Shown one piece after another: positions 49,403 through 60,475 of a stretch of 64,000 nt of DNA. The DNA comes from Tetrapyrgos nigripes. Its lineage: Eukaryota; Basidiomycota; Agaricomycetes; Agaricales; Campanellaceae. How positions within the stretch are numbered: the first letter of the stretch is position 1; the number at the start of each line of letters is the position of its first letter. The position numbers were made by a program, and so were the translations under genes. Location of the stretch: NCBI GenBank assembly GCA_013368315.1, contig JAACJM010000040.1, positions 458,518 to 522,517 of the forward strand, read 5' to 3'. Below the pieces are notes generated by a model that searched no databases, was not told the origin of the DNA, and worked only from the letters and a program-made list of their open reading frames with translations.

Positions 49403-49475
49403 GACGCAGGCGCGTCAGTGGCTTGACGCAGTCGCGTTTCCAACGCGTCCACGGCAAGGCGCATCTGCGTCAGAA
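49403..49475 (+). repeat. Copy A of a 3' coding-tail repeat
   Basis: About 70 bp, roughly 80% identical to 53352-53422, both containing cgtcagtggcttgacgc. In the same frame both encode RQWLDAV and RP phrases, so A looks like a displaced copy of the last exon of the gene at 51186-53419. It overlaps the end of the Trs33-like frame on the other strand. Confidence 0.65.
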
Positions 49476-50221
49476 GTCGTCGTGTACGCTGTTGCTGCCA
49501 AGTTTGGCTTTGCGTGTAGCATCGGCCCGTCCTTCCCAAGACGATAAACGTGTGATGGTCTTGAAAGCGTTGTCTTGCAAAACGTAGATGCCCTGGATTG
49601 ACTTGGTGAGCTGGAATACCTTGAGGGACGGGGTAAAAACGCACCCTATGGTTCGTCCGCAGGTTGTCCACTTGTCTATCCCAACACGCTGCCCACAGAT
49701 CCTTGCATACAAATTTGATGACGTCCAAGGTTTCTGTAAATAGAGATCTGTCCCGACATAATCTAAGGACGGTTAGAGTGGTATTGATTACACTGTAAAG
49801 AGGTATACGTACCTCTCTGCAAAGTTCGCGCCAACATGCAATCCGATAGCTTCAAGACGCGTTCTGATAGCTTCTTCCTCTTCATCCACTGCAGCGTTTT
49901 TCCCTGAACGAGAATTGAGACTGATCAGGACGGTCGAGTCTCTGGGGTTTTCGGTCTTTAGAGGCAAAGTCGATAGTGCAGGTTGTGGTGGTGGGATCAG
50001 TCCGGCATCGACCATTTCTTTTTCTATATCCTCTTGGACCGAGCAGTCACTACAGCTGAAGATTCATGTAGAGTGTTGACGACTTCGATCAAGAAATAGT
50101 CCATCATTGCGCCGTCGACATAGCGCATTGGCGGATCGGCCAGAGTAGCGGGACTCGGAGTGACCAGCGAGCTGGCGGATTTGGAGGAGCTCGAGATCTG
50201 TATGGAAGGGCGACTGGACAT
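49470..50221 (-). pseudogene. TRS33: TRAPP complex subunit Trs33/TRAPPC6-like, apparently damaged
   Basis: Trs33/TRAPPC6 is a small subunit of the TRAPP tethering complexes that act at the Golgi. Recognisable parts are LADPPMRYVDGAMMDYFLIEVV, then EKEMVDAGLIPPP, EEEAIRTRLEAIGLHVGANFAE and TLDVIKFVCKDLWAACWD. After those come RQVDNLRTNHR and GIYVLQDNAFKTITRLSSWEG. Two problems: the first exon runs into a TAG (SKRI-stop) because two extra bases at about 50025 separate it from the EKEMVDAG frame, and the C-terminus ends GSNSVHDDF instead of the expected AMPAGI-type end of some 35-40 residues. The foreign end overlaps repeat copy A. A sequencing error or unusual splice could explain the first defect, not the second. 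Start ATG at 50221. Confidence 0.8.
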
Positions 50222-50647
50222 GGTGGTTGATGGAAGAGGAGACACGGCGAGTAGTTGTACCAATGGATGATCTTCATGGGCTCCCGGAAACAAGTGCACC
50301 GACAGCGGATGAAGTTTGGACCGTACGAGGCACAGTCTGAGTGGAGGTTCGAAGCGAGGAACGAAATAGCATCTGACGCCAAGCGCTGCACAATGAACTG
50401 AGAGAGAGTGGAGGGTAACTCTGCATTATCCTCATGTGGAGAACTTTGTTGGTTGACCTTCACAGAGGATTCCAAAAATACGGGCTAACAGCTCGACGGG
50501 CAAAGACGGAGGAATGGCCGGTTGGGATGGCAAACATCCAAATCTACACCCAAGAATGTACATACAACGCAGATACGAAAGCAAGAAACACGATAGCAAA
50601 CAGAAAACAACGACGCTAAAGAAAAAGAGGAGAAAAGCCCCAATTGC
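50222..50647. other. No gene seen
   Basis: Only overlapping short frames. This probably holds the upstream region of the Trs33-like gene and the 3' flank of the T5orf172 gene. Confidence 0.5.
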
Positions 50648-51135
50648 TCAGCCAACAAGTTCCCTCGCCCTATCAACGGCGTCGCAGGCATCTCTCAATC
50701 CAAATGCTGCTTTGAAGACGAATTCCTCTCGGTGCTTTGAAGAGCAATTCGGGCAAGCGCCATTGCTTTTGTGGGTATATTTGAGTACTTGCTGATGAGC
50801 TTCATGTTCTGAAACATTTGTGAGTGAAAAGACTGATGGATACTGATTCAAAACGTACCGATACCGAACATTCTCTCTTCGCTGACCCGGACCGAATATA
50901 CCAGTTTGAATCCCTTCGACTTGTCTTTGCACCTCCACTCCTGCAATCTGCGTCTCGGTGTGCGACGGGTACAGCCGATTTTGCAGGCTTTGCCGTTTCT
51001 AAAGGACAGGACGTACACCCAAGCATCCCTCTTCACCCTAGCGGAAACTGGCCTAACCACCCAGTCATGGAAAACCAGAAACTTGCGGAAACGGTGAATG
51101 AACGATATGTAGAGTAGCATATCACGTACCACCAT
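50648..51135 (-). CDS. T5orf172 / GIY-YIG-like domain protein
   Basis: The exon with AWVYVLSFRNGKACKIGCTRR and RRLQEW joins across an intron (gtacgt...cag, about 50815-50863) to EHEAHQQVLKYTHKSNGACP, then NCSSKHREEFVF, ending DRARELVG. This pattern (YVL, KIG-TR, a V-S segment, then H-A-H and a Cys-x2-Cys plus HREEF) is the T5orf172 domain, a GIY-YIG nuclease relative (DUF1766/Mug113 group in fungi). The role in fungi is not established. The start is uncertain: the ATG at 51135 gives a frame that keeps going, but an intron (gtacgtgata...cgcaag) and an ATG near 51269 are also possible, and the latter would overlap the divergent gene. Confidence 0.78.
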
Positions 51136-51185
51136 GAGTACGTGAATGTATTTGGGGCTTTGAGGACGTGTAGGCCCAGGCGGCA

Positions 51186-53419
51186 ATGACAGAGGCGGGA
51201 GGCGGTGACCAAAGCGTCGGTCGCGTGATTATTGCTCGCGTCAATTCCTTCCTCCCAACTCCCTCTCATTTGACAACGCCCCCGAAGCTCAAACCTTCTG
51301 GCTCCAAAGCTGCTTCTGGTAGTAAAGCCAACAAGCCTGCCGTGAAGAAGTGGTCACATGCGCCTTTTGGAAGGAGTGATTCGAAGGCGACTTCAAACGA
51401 AGAGTCTCTATCTGACCGGGAAAGTGGGGGCACATCAGTGCTTGCGAAAACGACAGAGACGATATCCACCGGTCAAGAAAGCCCCAGCAGAGCAGCCCAA
51501 ACCCAAAAAATCTTCTATCACTCAACGAGTTGTGCGCAAGAGACTACTGCCGAGTCCAGAGGTTGACGAAGGTTTGGGAGACGAAGAGGATCAGTTGGAT
51601 GAAATGGATTATGATATACCCCTTGAACCTCTGGGACCCGTGCCCGAAGAACCTGATGTCGATGCGAGCAGAGAAGATGGTCTGAGAGATGGAAGCGAGA
51701 TACCCGTACCATTCACCGGGTCTCTACGTCATGGTAGTGAAGGGCAAGAGGAAGAGGTTGCGGATAGTGAACAGCAGGACTCACCTTCCGACCCAGAGGC
51801 TGATGTAGAGGCAGAGGTTGACGCGAGAGAAGATGAAGGAGTCCGTCTAGACAGAACGAGCTTCAAAGCCAAGGATGATATTCGAGAAGTTTCGCCAGTG
51901 GTTGACATGGCTGATGACGGTCCTGGTGACAAGGCCGGAAAGGGAAGGTCTCCTACTCCAGTAGCATCTGCAGCTCCTACCGCCGTCCCTGCCAAGTCTG
52001 TCCCTAGTCGTCAGCCTTCCGACTCTGGTTCTTCACGCTCCAAACCTGCTCCCAAAGCTACTACCAATGCTGTTGCTGGACCGTCTCGTGTAGGTCCAGC
52101 TTCAGAGAACGCAACCGAATCTGCTACCCTCAAGATTGGACCTCCGAAGAAAGTTTACTCGGGAAGTAATGGATTTCCCAGGGATAAACCCAAGAGAGAC
52201 CTTCCCAAAACCATAACACCAATTACCCCTCCTCCACGCACCAATACTGACAAGTCTCGACCTCGTACACCAAAACTATCACCGAATGCTCTCAAACAAC
52301 TTGCAGAGTTTGACGCTTTCATGGCGCCTCTCTTCCCCGAACCCGCTCCGGCTGTTACACTTCCTGCACCCGTGAACGGTGCCAACGTTACTGACAACCA
52401 TGGACATCCACCGTCTCCTGTCTCACCGTCTTCGCCTCAGAACAACCTCAATGCTAGAGATAACGATACCCCGCCTCGGCCCCATTCACCATCCCAGGCC
52501 CGGGTCAAAGATACACCAACGTCTGACCATGACACTAATCCCTATCCCAATGGAGTTCTCGAACCCGAACCACTCACATCTGAACACCTTCAACCATCCA
52601 ACCCTTCTCCTTCCTCTCCCAAACGTCGAACCATAAAATCCCAGATGAAACCACGTTCTCCAGGACCGCTTAAACATGCACCTATGAAACCTATGAAACC
52701 AATGACTCCGAACAGAATGAAAGCCATGTATAACTCAGTCGGAAAGAGTATGTTTGAACAACCAGACTCCACGATACAACAATTCAGTGATGATGGTACT
52801 GAACCTTCAGCGAGTCAAATCTCACAATTTGAGTCGCCTGAGAAACAACGGCAAGTGGCGACTCCACTTCTACAGAAAGGAGGAGGATTGTTGAGTCTTG
52901 GTCTTGAAATGAAAGGGACGAAAAGGAGCAATCCTTTCAATAGGCTGACTACGGTGACTGAAGTGGATATGGATGTACGTCAGAAAGGAGAAGCGCTTGC
53001 TGAGAAGCATAGGAAGCAGATCTTGTTGGAGAGGAATGGTGGTGAGATACAGAAGAAGAGGGTCGAGGATATCCAGGCTGAGCGGATGAATGCACCAGGC
53101 AAGGGTAAAACGGTTATGTTCGTGGAGCCTACACCAACGCCCACACCAGAGGATGTTCCGGCTGAGCCTCCCGAGTATGAAGATGGTGATCAGGAGTGGC
53201 CATCAGAAGTGAGAACTGGGTCAGCAAGAGGTGTCGGGGCCATGGAATGGGGTCTGAAGACGGATTGGTCTGACCCTTCGTCTTCGGTGACGGTCTGCAT
53301 TGCAGGTGGCCGTCGTCGAGGAAGAACTCTTCGGTGAAGAAGATGAGGGATTGCGGGTGCGTCAGTGGCTTGACGCGGTCACGTCTCCAATGCGTCCACT
53401 GCGAGACGCGTCTACGTGA
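51186..53419 (+). CDS. Acidic, Pro/Ser-rich protein of unknown function
   Basis: Long, mostly disordered protein. The N-terminal frame from ATG 51186 (MTEAGGGDQSVGRVIIARVN) contains KPAVKKWSHAPFGR. It then shifts to the frame with QPKPKKSSITQRVVRKRLLP. An intron of about 110 nt (gtgattcgaag to ccccag, about 51378-51488) would join them. The body has acidic stretches (DEGLGDEEDQLDEMDYD), many SP/TP and KP motifs and the more ordered phrases LSPNALKQLAEFDAFMAPLF and NRMKAMYNSVGKSMFEQ. A second intron (gtgaga to ttgcag, about 53209-53306) replaces a poor tail by VAVVEEELFGEEDEGLRVRQW, ending DAST at 53419. No family recognised. SP/TP richness suggests a phosphorylated nuclear or cytoskeletal protein, as a guess. 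Confidence 0.7.
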
Positions 53420-53422
53420 AAG
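53352..53422 (+). repeat. Copy B of the 3' coding-tail repeat (native position)
   Basis: Overlaps the last codons of the gene at 51186-53419 (LRVRQWLDAVTSPMRPLRD). It is similar to copy A at 49403-49475 in the same orientation. The two copies bracket about 3.9 kb. Confidence 0.6.
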
Positions 53423-53562
53423 AATACCGTAGTAGTGATGTGACAAAGGGGCCAATAAATTGAGTGCAATTGGAGTTCGTAACTGGTTGATGTCGGCATC
53501 ATATGAGTCGGTCAGTGCGTGAGTTGTGACTCTGTACGTTTCTTATCTTTTCTTCTCTCCTT

Positions 53563-55550
53563 TTATCTCAGTGATTCAGCAAGCAGCCTCGCAAAGGTCT
53601 GATTAGAATCGGAGGTACCAGGAGTTGGTAACCACACTCTGACTGCATCCTCCATTTGCCCTTGACCTTCTGGAGCGTTAACAATGATACTTGCCACCAG
53701 CAAAACGTTCCACTCACCCAAATTCAACCACGAATCTCGCAACAGGATACGTGCTGTAGTCGAAAGCATGGTCTGCAACGTAATTGAAGCGTTCTGCAGA
53801 TAATGGTATAATCAAGAGGATTACCGGCAAGGGATAAAAACACACCTGAATTGCCGTAGAGGTTACCTTGAGTGCCATTTTCAAATCCGAGAGGCCCGTT
53901 ATTACAACTCAAAGCTACAGAAATTGGATCAAAACACTACGATATTCTGTCCAACTTGAACAGGACTCTCCAGCACCATTGCAACCCCGAGGACTCTAGT
54001 TACCTCGTCGTTGTTCCCCTCAGCTACACCATGAGCATCAGCAGCAGCTCTGGCTTCCACTAAAATATTCACAACTGCTGGCCCACCCATCAATTTGCAT
54101 GCTCTGTCCAACTTGAACAGCACTCTCCAACACCATTGCAACCCCGAGGGCTCTAGTTACCTCGTCGTTGTTCCCCTCAGCTACACAACGAGCATCAGCA
54201 GCAGCTCTGGCTTCCGCTAAAATATTCGCAACTGCTGGCCCACCCATCAATTTCCATGCACTTCCCAAACCTCCCACTGAGACCTTCCACGGTCCTTGAA
54301 ATGATCGAGCATTTCAAGCCGCTGGTCACTCAGCTGGTCCTGCTCATGGCCAAAGTGACCAAAACCTTCAATTTAGAGGGGCTTGGATTAGCCTTCCATT
54401 TGTGAGAGATGGTCCTCTTCCTGCTTGAAGTCTTGACGAGGTCAATGAGAACACTACTAAATCTATTGAGTCAGAGCGTGAGATGCAGCAAAAGTGAACA
54501 CGCACTCTTGCTTGGGCTTGTCTGTCAAAAGGACAAAATGGTTTTCCCAATCGGAGGTGGTCTAAAAAATCGTATGAATCATGAGAAGTGTCAGCATTGA
54601 AGAACGCTCCCAGTCACAAATCAACGCACCTGATATTTAAGATACAAATCATCCATGAAAGTTTTTCCTTGGTTCTGGTTTCCAAGGAATGAGGAACCTG
54701 GAGTATAAGCGTCAGCTTGGAAAGAAAAGGAGGAGAAAAAACTACCTTGCTACTGTACTGCAGATCTTCACACAACGGTGTCTCCTTCGCGAAGAAAGAC
54801 CGATGTGGCGATAGAAGCGCAATCTATCTGCACCAGAGGACGAAACGCATTCGTCTTCAGATATTGTAGCACCGAAACGAATTCGAATGCCAGAGAGGGA
54901 GGGAGAGAGAAAGAGCGAGAGGAAGTTCAAGATGGTTTGATTTGTGAGATGGTCCTCTTCCTGCTTGGGGTCTTGACGAGGGCAATGAGAGCACTACTAA
55001 ATCTATCGAGTCAGAGCGTGAGATGCAGCAAAAGTGAACACGCACTCTTGCTTGGGCTTGTCTGTCAAAAGGACAAAAATGGTTTTCCCAATCGGAGGTG
55101 GTCTAAAAAATCGTATGAATCATGAGAAGTGTCAGCATTGAAGAACACCCCCAGTCACAAGTCAACGCACCTGATATTTAAGATACAAATCATCCATGAA
55201 AAGTTTTCCTTGGTTCCGGTTTCCAAGGAATGAGGAACCTGGAGTATAAGCGTCAGCTTGGAAAGAAAAGGAGGAGGAGAAGGAGAAAAGAACTACCTTG
55301 CTACTGTACTGCAGATCTTCACACAACGGTGTTTCCTTCGCGAGAAAAGACCGATGTGGCGATAGAAGCGCATTCTATCTGCACCAGAGGACGAAACGCA
55401 TTCGTCTTCAGATATTGTAGCATCGAAACGAATTCGAATGCTAGAGTGGGGGAGAGAGAGAAAGAGCGAGAGGAAGTTCAAGATGGGAGTCAAGACAATA
55501 GATTAGACCCTGACGCAAGTTGATTACTCCTTCCCACACGTGACGCAGAA
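53563..55550 (-). CDS. Uncertain spliced gene with internal tandem duplications
   Basis: Several exon-like pieces lie in order on the minus strand. They include VQIDCASIATSVFLREGDTV with VCEDLQYS; SSFLGNQNQGKTFMDDLYL; DWENHFVLLTDKPKQECVF; LMGGPAVANILAEARAAADA with EGNNDEVTRALGVAMVLESAV; LSCNNGPLGFENGTQ; and a last exon ending WLNLGEWNVLLVASIIVNAP, then FARLLAESLR. Two duplications repeat sets of these pieces (540 bp and 157 bp). The 157-bp one is not a multiple of three. I do not recognise the family, and cannot fix the start (upstream of about 55487) or a continuous frame. It may be a functional gene of odd structure or one broken by the duplications. Confidence 0.4.
53947..54260. repeat. 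157-bp tandem duplication
   Basis: Two units, 53947-54103 and 54104-54260, start ctgtccaacttgaacag and differ at few positions. The minus strand of each unit encodes the LMGGPAV, NIL and AEGNNDEVTR phrases. The length is one more than a multiple of three. Confidence 0.9.
54400..55487. repeat. 540-bp tandem duplication
   Basis: gatggtcctcttcctgcttg occurs at 54409 and 54949, aagaac-cccagtcacaa at 54601 and 55141, and the rest of the units match closely with small indels. Each unit spans about three exon-like pieces of the minus-strand gene. Confidence 0.9.
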
Positions 55551-55779
55551 CAATAACGCAGACTCAGACTGTATCATACCAGTGTATCCGATGTCGATAA
55601 TCCTGTAGATAATAGACAATGCTAGGAGAAGCTCAGCGGGCACCCCGTCATGCAATAGCTTTCGTTGTCACTTTGATATTGAGATAAAATCAAGTTATAA
55701 TTCAGAACTACAAGTCACATAATAATACATATTATCGTAACCTTATGTCCCTGTCCGACAGAACCAGCCTTCAACGTTA

Positions 55780-58202
55780 TCAGACCCTGCCTCCAAGTCC
55801 AACGCTATGCAAGGCAACCCACTGATCAAATTGAGGGTATTGCTTGTCTGAGATGTCTAAAGTTTCCTTGGCGGGACCCGATAGTTTGTTGAAGAACGCA
55901 TCATCGTAGCAGTAACGAGGTAAACGTTTCACGATCTGGCTAGTAGACTCCTGCTCCGTATAGCGGCGCTTCTTGGATGCAGGAAGGCGCTTGCGGAATC
56001 CAATTTGCTTCATCGACCGCTCATACGAAGCCGCACCTTGCACGTCAATGTCATGGAGAATGGGGCCGATAGCCTTGTGCCTGTACTTTGGAACAAGAAC
56101 CTTAAATCCAGCTGGGTTCTCGTCATCTGTATATTCGGAGGATTGACCGTCAACGTCGAGGTCATCAAGGAGAACTTGCCCAATTCGATGTTCCAGATGA
56201 TCGTTAACCTCGAGGAGCTGTTCGACGTGCTCACGACGCTTGTTGAGTTTCTGCGTAGTAAGATAAGCAAACTCAGCAGACTGCAGTGAAAACTGTCTGA
56301 AAACTCACCTGTATCTTGCGGGAGCGAACCCTCATCCTATCATTTGTGTAGTCTTTATACTCTTTTACTCGAGCATCAGCTTCTGCCTCGCTTTCGTCTG
56401 CACGAGGAAGAGACCTCTTGTATGCACCCTGGACCTGCACCACGAAACTCCAAATGATAGCTTGCATTACTTCTGACGACAAGTCAACTGTCTTCCCCGC
56501 ATCGTCTAACGCTCCAAATACTGCCGCAGCGATGTTTGAGACAACGATCTTGTTCCATGGGATCTGTTTCCAATTCTCGCCAAAGTAGAGAGAATACTGG
56601 AGTGCACCCTGGGGACCAGCGTGAGTTCCGATAAGGTGACTGAGAGCGATTTCTTCGTCGACAGGTTGATAATCGCCGCTGTGAAGAGTCTTGATCCCGC
56701 AAAGCTCCTTGAACTCATCGAGGATATCAGTCTTACAACAGTGAGCGTCAGGTCTGGGCAGGCAACAACAAGATATACATACATTCAGCTGTTTCCTGAT
56801 TTTGGGGGGCAAAGTATCATAAGTCGTCTTCTTCAGCTCCATTTTATGGCCATAGCTGCCTTGCTTCGTTGCACGCTTCCCACGACGTTTGGCTGCGGAC
56901 GTGGGTGTCCCTTGCGCGGCGGCCGGTGGAGTCTGCGAGTTTTGTAGGAGTTGTTTGATATCGCCTGTGAACTCCCGAAAGAGTGCTGCAAACCCAGCCT
57001 CTCCAGCGGTCGGAGCAGCGCTAGCGGGGACGGAATCAGAGGTGGTTGATCTGCTGACAGGAGCGGTTCCCGAATGGCGAGGAGGGGTAGAAGTAACCTG
57101 AGGACGATCCATGTCTACATCCCGATCGTCGCCGCGACTCTGAGATGGCTGAGATTGGGACGAGGGTGGCGATTGAGCTGAGTGTTTGGGTTTGGCTCGG
57201 AGTGTTTGTATCTCGTTGTCCTTTTGTAGCTGACACGTCGTTCAACCTCTATCCAAGCAGGCTAAAGAAGCACTCACCAAGTCCCGCTGGGCTTTTTGCA
57301 TTTCGGCGGCGAATTGAGTGGACTGTTACGAGGTCACATGAGTTGAGGATCAGTCTCGAGCTATGTCTAAGAAAGTTAAGGAGGCACTCACCAAGTCTTG
57401 CCGGACTTTTTGAACATCTTCAGCAAATTGACTCCGCTGATATGAGTTAAGAATCAGTCTCACAGACTGGAGCTGCGGTGAATGCTCACCAACTCTGATA
57501 TGACCTTTTCCGACTGGCTATACAGATTATGGTAGCCCGAAGCGGTCTCTTGAAGAATTTCGTACTGTTGTCGTGCTTCTCGGAGTTGTGATTGCTTGTA
57601 AAAAGGACCTATTAGTACTACAGAAACGAGAAAAAGAGAAAAAGTAACAAGAGGAAACAACCTGCTTCACGTACCAGTTCATCGTCCACATCCCGCTGCA
57701 TTGATTCATCCTGCAAAAGCTCCTTCAGCTTCGATATCTCGCTTCTTTGGAAAGATAGATCGTTGTTGGCTTCTTTGAGGGCAAGCTCCAGTTTTTCTTT
57801 TGCCGCGCGCTCCTAAGAACATTGTAAGTCACTGGCTATGTGCGGTTGGTAACCACTCACCCTGTCGAAATCTTCTTGGGTCAGTCCTGCCCCAGCGCGA
57901 AATTTTTCTCCATGGGGCCCAATGTTCCTGTCAGGTCCAACTTCGTCATCATTGGCTTCGACTCCGCGTTTACGGGATAAGGGTATGGATTGTCTGTTGG
58001 ACGACTGAGTTTCATTCAGATTGTTTTCGTCAGATGTTGTTGGTCCCATGAAGTATGAGAGAACATTGTATCTTGATGAAGCCGGAGGCAGAGCTGGGAG
58101 CTCCTGTGTGGTAAAAAAATCATTTCTCGGTTTCAGGAGACAATTGTATTCCCATACCTTTGCTCCAGAAGATGAAATGCCAGCGGGGCCATCGTTGTTC
58201 AT
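55780..58202 (-). CDS. Coiled-coil orphan protein
   Basis: Start ATG 58202 (MNNDGPAGISSSGAK), then ELPALPPASSRYNVLSYFMG, a basic KRGVEANDDEVG segment and NIGPHGEKFRAGAGLTQEDFD. A long heptad-like region follows over several exons (AAKEKLELALKEANNDLSFQ, EISKLKELLQDESMQRDVDD, QSQLREARQQYEILQ, LQKDNEIQTLRAK). Next is a Ser/Pro linker with MDRPQVTSTPPRHS, then a basic patch (AAKRRGKRATKQGS). The C-terminal part is more globular: ALSHLIGTHAGPQGALQYSL, WNKIVVSNIAAAVFGALDDA, LPRADESEAEADARVKEYKD and RRYTEQESTSQIVKRL. It ends VGLGGRV. Introns, for example LN|TDILDEFKEL at about 56734-56785, are regular. No known domain recognised. The layout suggests a nuclear or scaffold protein, which is inference. 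Confidence 0.75.
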
Positions 58203-58636
58203 GATAAAACGTTATTAAAGTAGAAAAATAGGGTTGAAAAGAAATGGGGTAATGACTGTGGTCGATTTCAGCTGGGGCACCAGGCCGTTGAGGTATAACT
58301 GCACGGAGAGGGGTTATTATAAGTAGGTTCTCAGTACGGAAAATGTGCTACGCACCTGACTTGGTGCAAGAAGACAATTGGAGACTTAGAGAACAAAAAG
58401 AGCTGACGAAAGCACCAAATGTCCTCCATTTTTAGGATCAAAATTCCCTAGAGCGGTAATGAGAGCATGTGGAATCAGTTCTCGAGGTTTGAGCCCTAGA
58501 ACCTAGAAGCAAGGTGAAGGGACGATAACGAATACACGTCTGTCATTTCTCCGACTTGGCACCGGGGAGAGTTGACGCACAATTCCGGCCAGAAGTGTGA
58601 ATTTGGTTCTGTCCACAAGGTGACCACATACATTGT
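58203..58636. other. No gene seen
   Basis: Probably the upstream region of the coiled-coil gene. Only short shadow frames. Confidence 0.5.
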
Positions 58637-59074
58637 TCAACGTTTTAGAATGAGAACCTCATTATTGATAATGTACGGTACGTTCAACTCTACAATTGAA
58701 GCAACTGAGGTAGTTGTCGCCCACGACACTCCTGGAACCACTGGAGATGAGGAGCAAAGCTGTGAAGCAGCATGTAAGTATTGTTTTCGAAAGCAAAAGC
58801 ACGATACTGACCGCTTCGCGATGACTTGAGCCTTTTTGGCATCTCCCTTCTGGAGATTGACAATGTTCCGGGCATTCTTCTTGCCAACTCGCATAATGAT
58901 GATGTCCCCGTGAACGAAAAGAGCTGGATTGACAGGGAGGCGTTTGTGTCGTCTGAAGAATAACCGAAACCGTGTTTTTCGGTACACCACGTCGGTGTCA
59001 TGGACATACGGCTGAAGAAATGGCCAAGATTCTAATTGATGCTCAAGCAACGGCATCCGTTCGACTTGATGCAA
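58637..59074 (-). CDS. Small orphan gene, boundaries uncertain
   Basis: The frame HQLESWPFLQPYVHDTDVVY, then LPVNPALFVHGDIIIMRVGK and ARNIVNLQKGDAKKAQVIAKR, joins across a short intron (gtcagtat...cag, about 58770-58819) to LCSSSPVVPGVSWATTTSVA, ending NNEVLILKR. The phrase GD-I-MR-G followed by VN is seen in small uncharacterised mushroom proteins. No function is known to me. Upstream exons toward 59250 may exist but could not be joined. Confidence 0.5.
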   Translation of the reverse strand: MHQVERMPLLEHQLESWPFLQPYVHDTDVVYRKTRFRLFFRRHKRLPVNPALFVHGDIIIMRVGKKNARNIVNLQKGDAKKAQVIAKRSVSCFCFRKQYLHAASQLCSSSPVVPGVSWATTTSVASIVELNVPYIINNEVLILKR

Positions 59075-59664
59075 CCTGGGCGGCTGTGAGGAGACGGTCG
59101 GGACTCGGACAAGATGTTTCGAAGATGTGGTGGATATCCTGACGGCAACAACATTAAAGACATGGGATGCCTATACCGAATCAGTTGACATGAGTATCGT
59201 CGATGAAAGTAAAAACATACATCATTGACATTGTATGTGGTACGTGTCATTTTCGTGAAGTTAACGAGTGGAAGATTGAAGCGCAGCCCGCTGCGAGTTC
59301 AGGAGAAGGTGGAGGAATATGGGAAGAGGAATACGACAAGTCGTACCTCTTTGAGAAAATGAGTGACGCGTGCTCAGTGACTAGCGTGAAGATAACAATA
59401 AGAACAGCTGCCTCCTTCTCGTTCTTCAGATAAGTCAGATGACTAGCGTGAAAAGTCAGACGACTAGCGTGAAGATAACAACAAGAGACGCGGTCAAGTG
59501 CTATCGATGCGTCGGGACCATCGGATGCGGAAATTGACGCATTGCGTCATGTTGGCTCAGGATCACCAAAAGGACTACACGAAGCTTAAAAGCCCAGCCA
59601 GAGAACACGATCATAGACAATTAGGCATAAGTACTATTGGTCAAAGGGAATGTTGGAGTCGAAA
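59075..59664. other. No gene, short repeats
   Basis: The phrase gactagcgtgaa occurs three times between about 59379 and 59475. Nothing else is supportable, though possible 5' exons of the neighbouring small gene might lie at 59090-59215. Confidence 0.45.
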
Positions 59665-60475
59665 TTAGGAAGAACCCTTCTTTCTTGAAGGCCGCCCGTT
59701 ACCCTGGGATGCACCGCCGTCTTTTCCACAAACCTCCTCGTCTCCTTGCCTGTCTTTCCCTTTCTCCGTCCTCCTCACCCTGGCTGCTTCTGTATCCTTC
59801 ATAGTCTTCAGCTGATCTCTGAGAAGGAGATCGGCACCCCAATGATCCGCATGATCTCTGAATAACTCTATAGCATCCTCTATCTGTAAGACATCAATGA
59901 TAGCTTGAACAGTACGAAATGCAGCACTGACATGGTTCCTGGCCTTTTCCTTCGCGAGCTGGTTTTGATTGTTCAAGTTCAAGGTCGCGTCAAGATACTT
60001 TTTAATCGCTGCTCTGGCAATCCCCTGAATGAGAGATAAGCGACTACGGAAGGGTAATTGGAGCACGAGTGCTTACCCGATATTCTTTTTGTTGATGCTC
60101 ATCCCACCCTGCTGTTTTCACCGTGAGCTCCATGTTGGCTGGAGGGTGGATCCGTACGACCTCTGCTTGAGAGGAACCTGATGACGTTTCTTCATTGACA
60201 GTCGATGCTCCTTCATCATCCAGAGGCGTCATGGGTGATGGCGGGCTGTCAGAGGAGGTTGGAGACACGATGCGGATGGGGCTCGGCCCTTTACGTTTCA
60301 ATGTTGTGTAAGGGTGACATAGAGGCCTCTCCGGGAGGACTCTATGGATTGAGAGGGACCGAGCGGCACGTCTGGGTATGACCGTAGCATATAGAGGAAT
60401 GACTTTGGGACGAGCAGCGGTCCTTGGGGAGAATGTGGAACTAGGTGTGGAGAACTTTGGAGAAGGGAAGGACAT
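59665..60475 (-). CDS. Orphan protein, two exons
   Basis: Start ATG 60475 (MSFPSPKFSTPSSTFSP). A basic, Ser/Pro-rich N-terminal half with PIRIVSPTSSDSPPSPMTPL leads to NMELTVKTAGWDEHQQKEYR. The intron gtaagcactcgtg...attcag follows, then GIARAAIKKYLDATLNLN, NQLAKEKARNHVSAAFRTVQ and IEDAIELFRDHADHWGADLL. The end is highly charged (SRKKGSS). The second half is helical. Total about 250 residues. Family not recognised. It is divergent to the WD40 gene with 405 bp between. Confidence 0.72.

Noticed and set aside
51360..51540. Apparent frameshift between the 51186 frame and the long 659-codon frame
   Set aside because: An ordinary intron (about 51378-51488) joins the two frames, so no lesion is needed.
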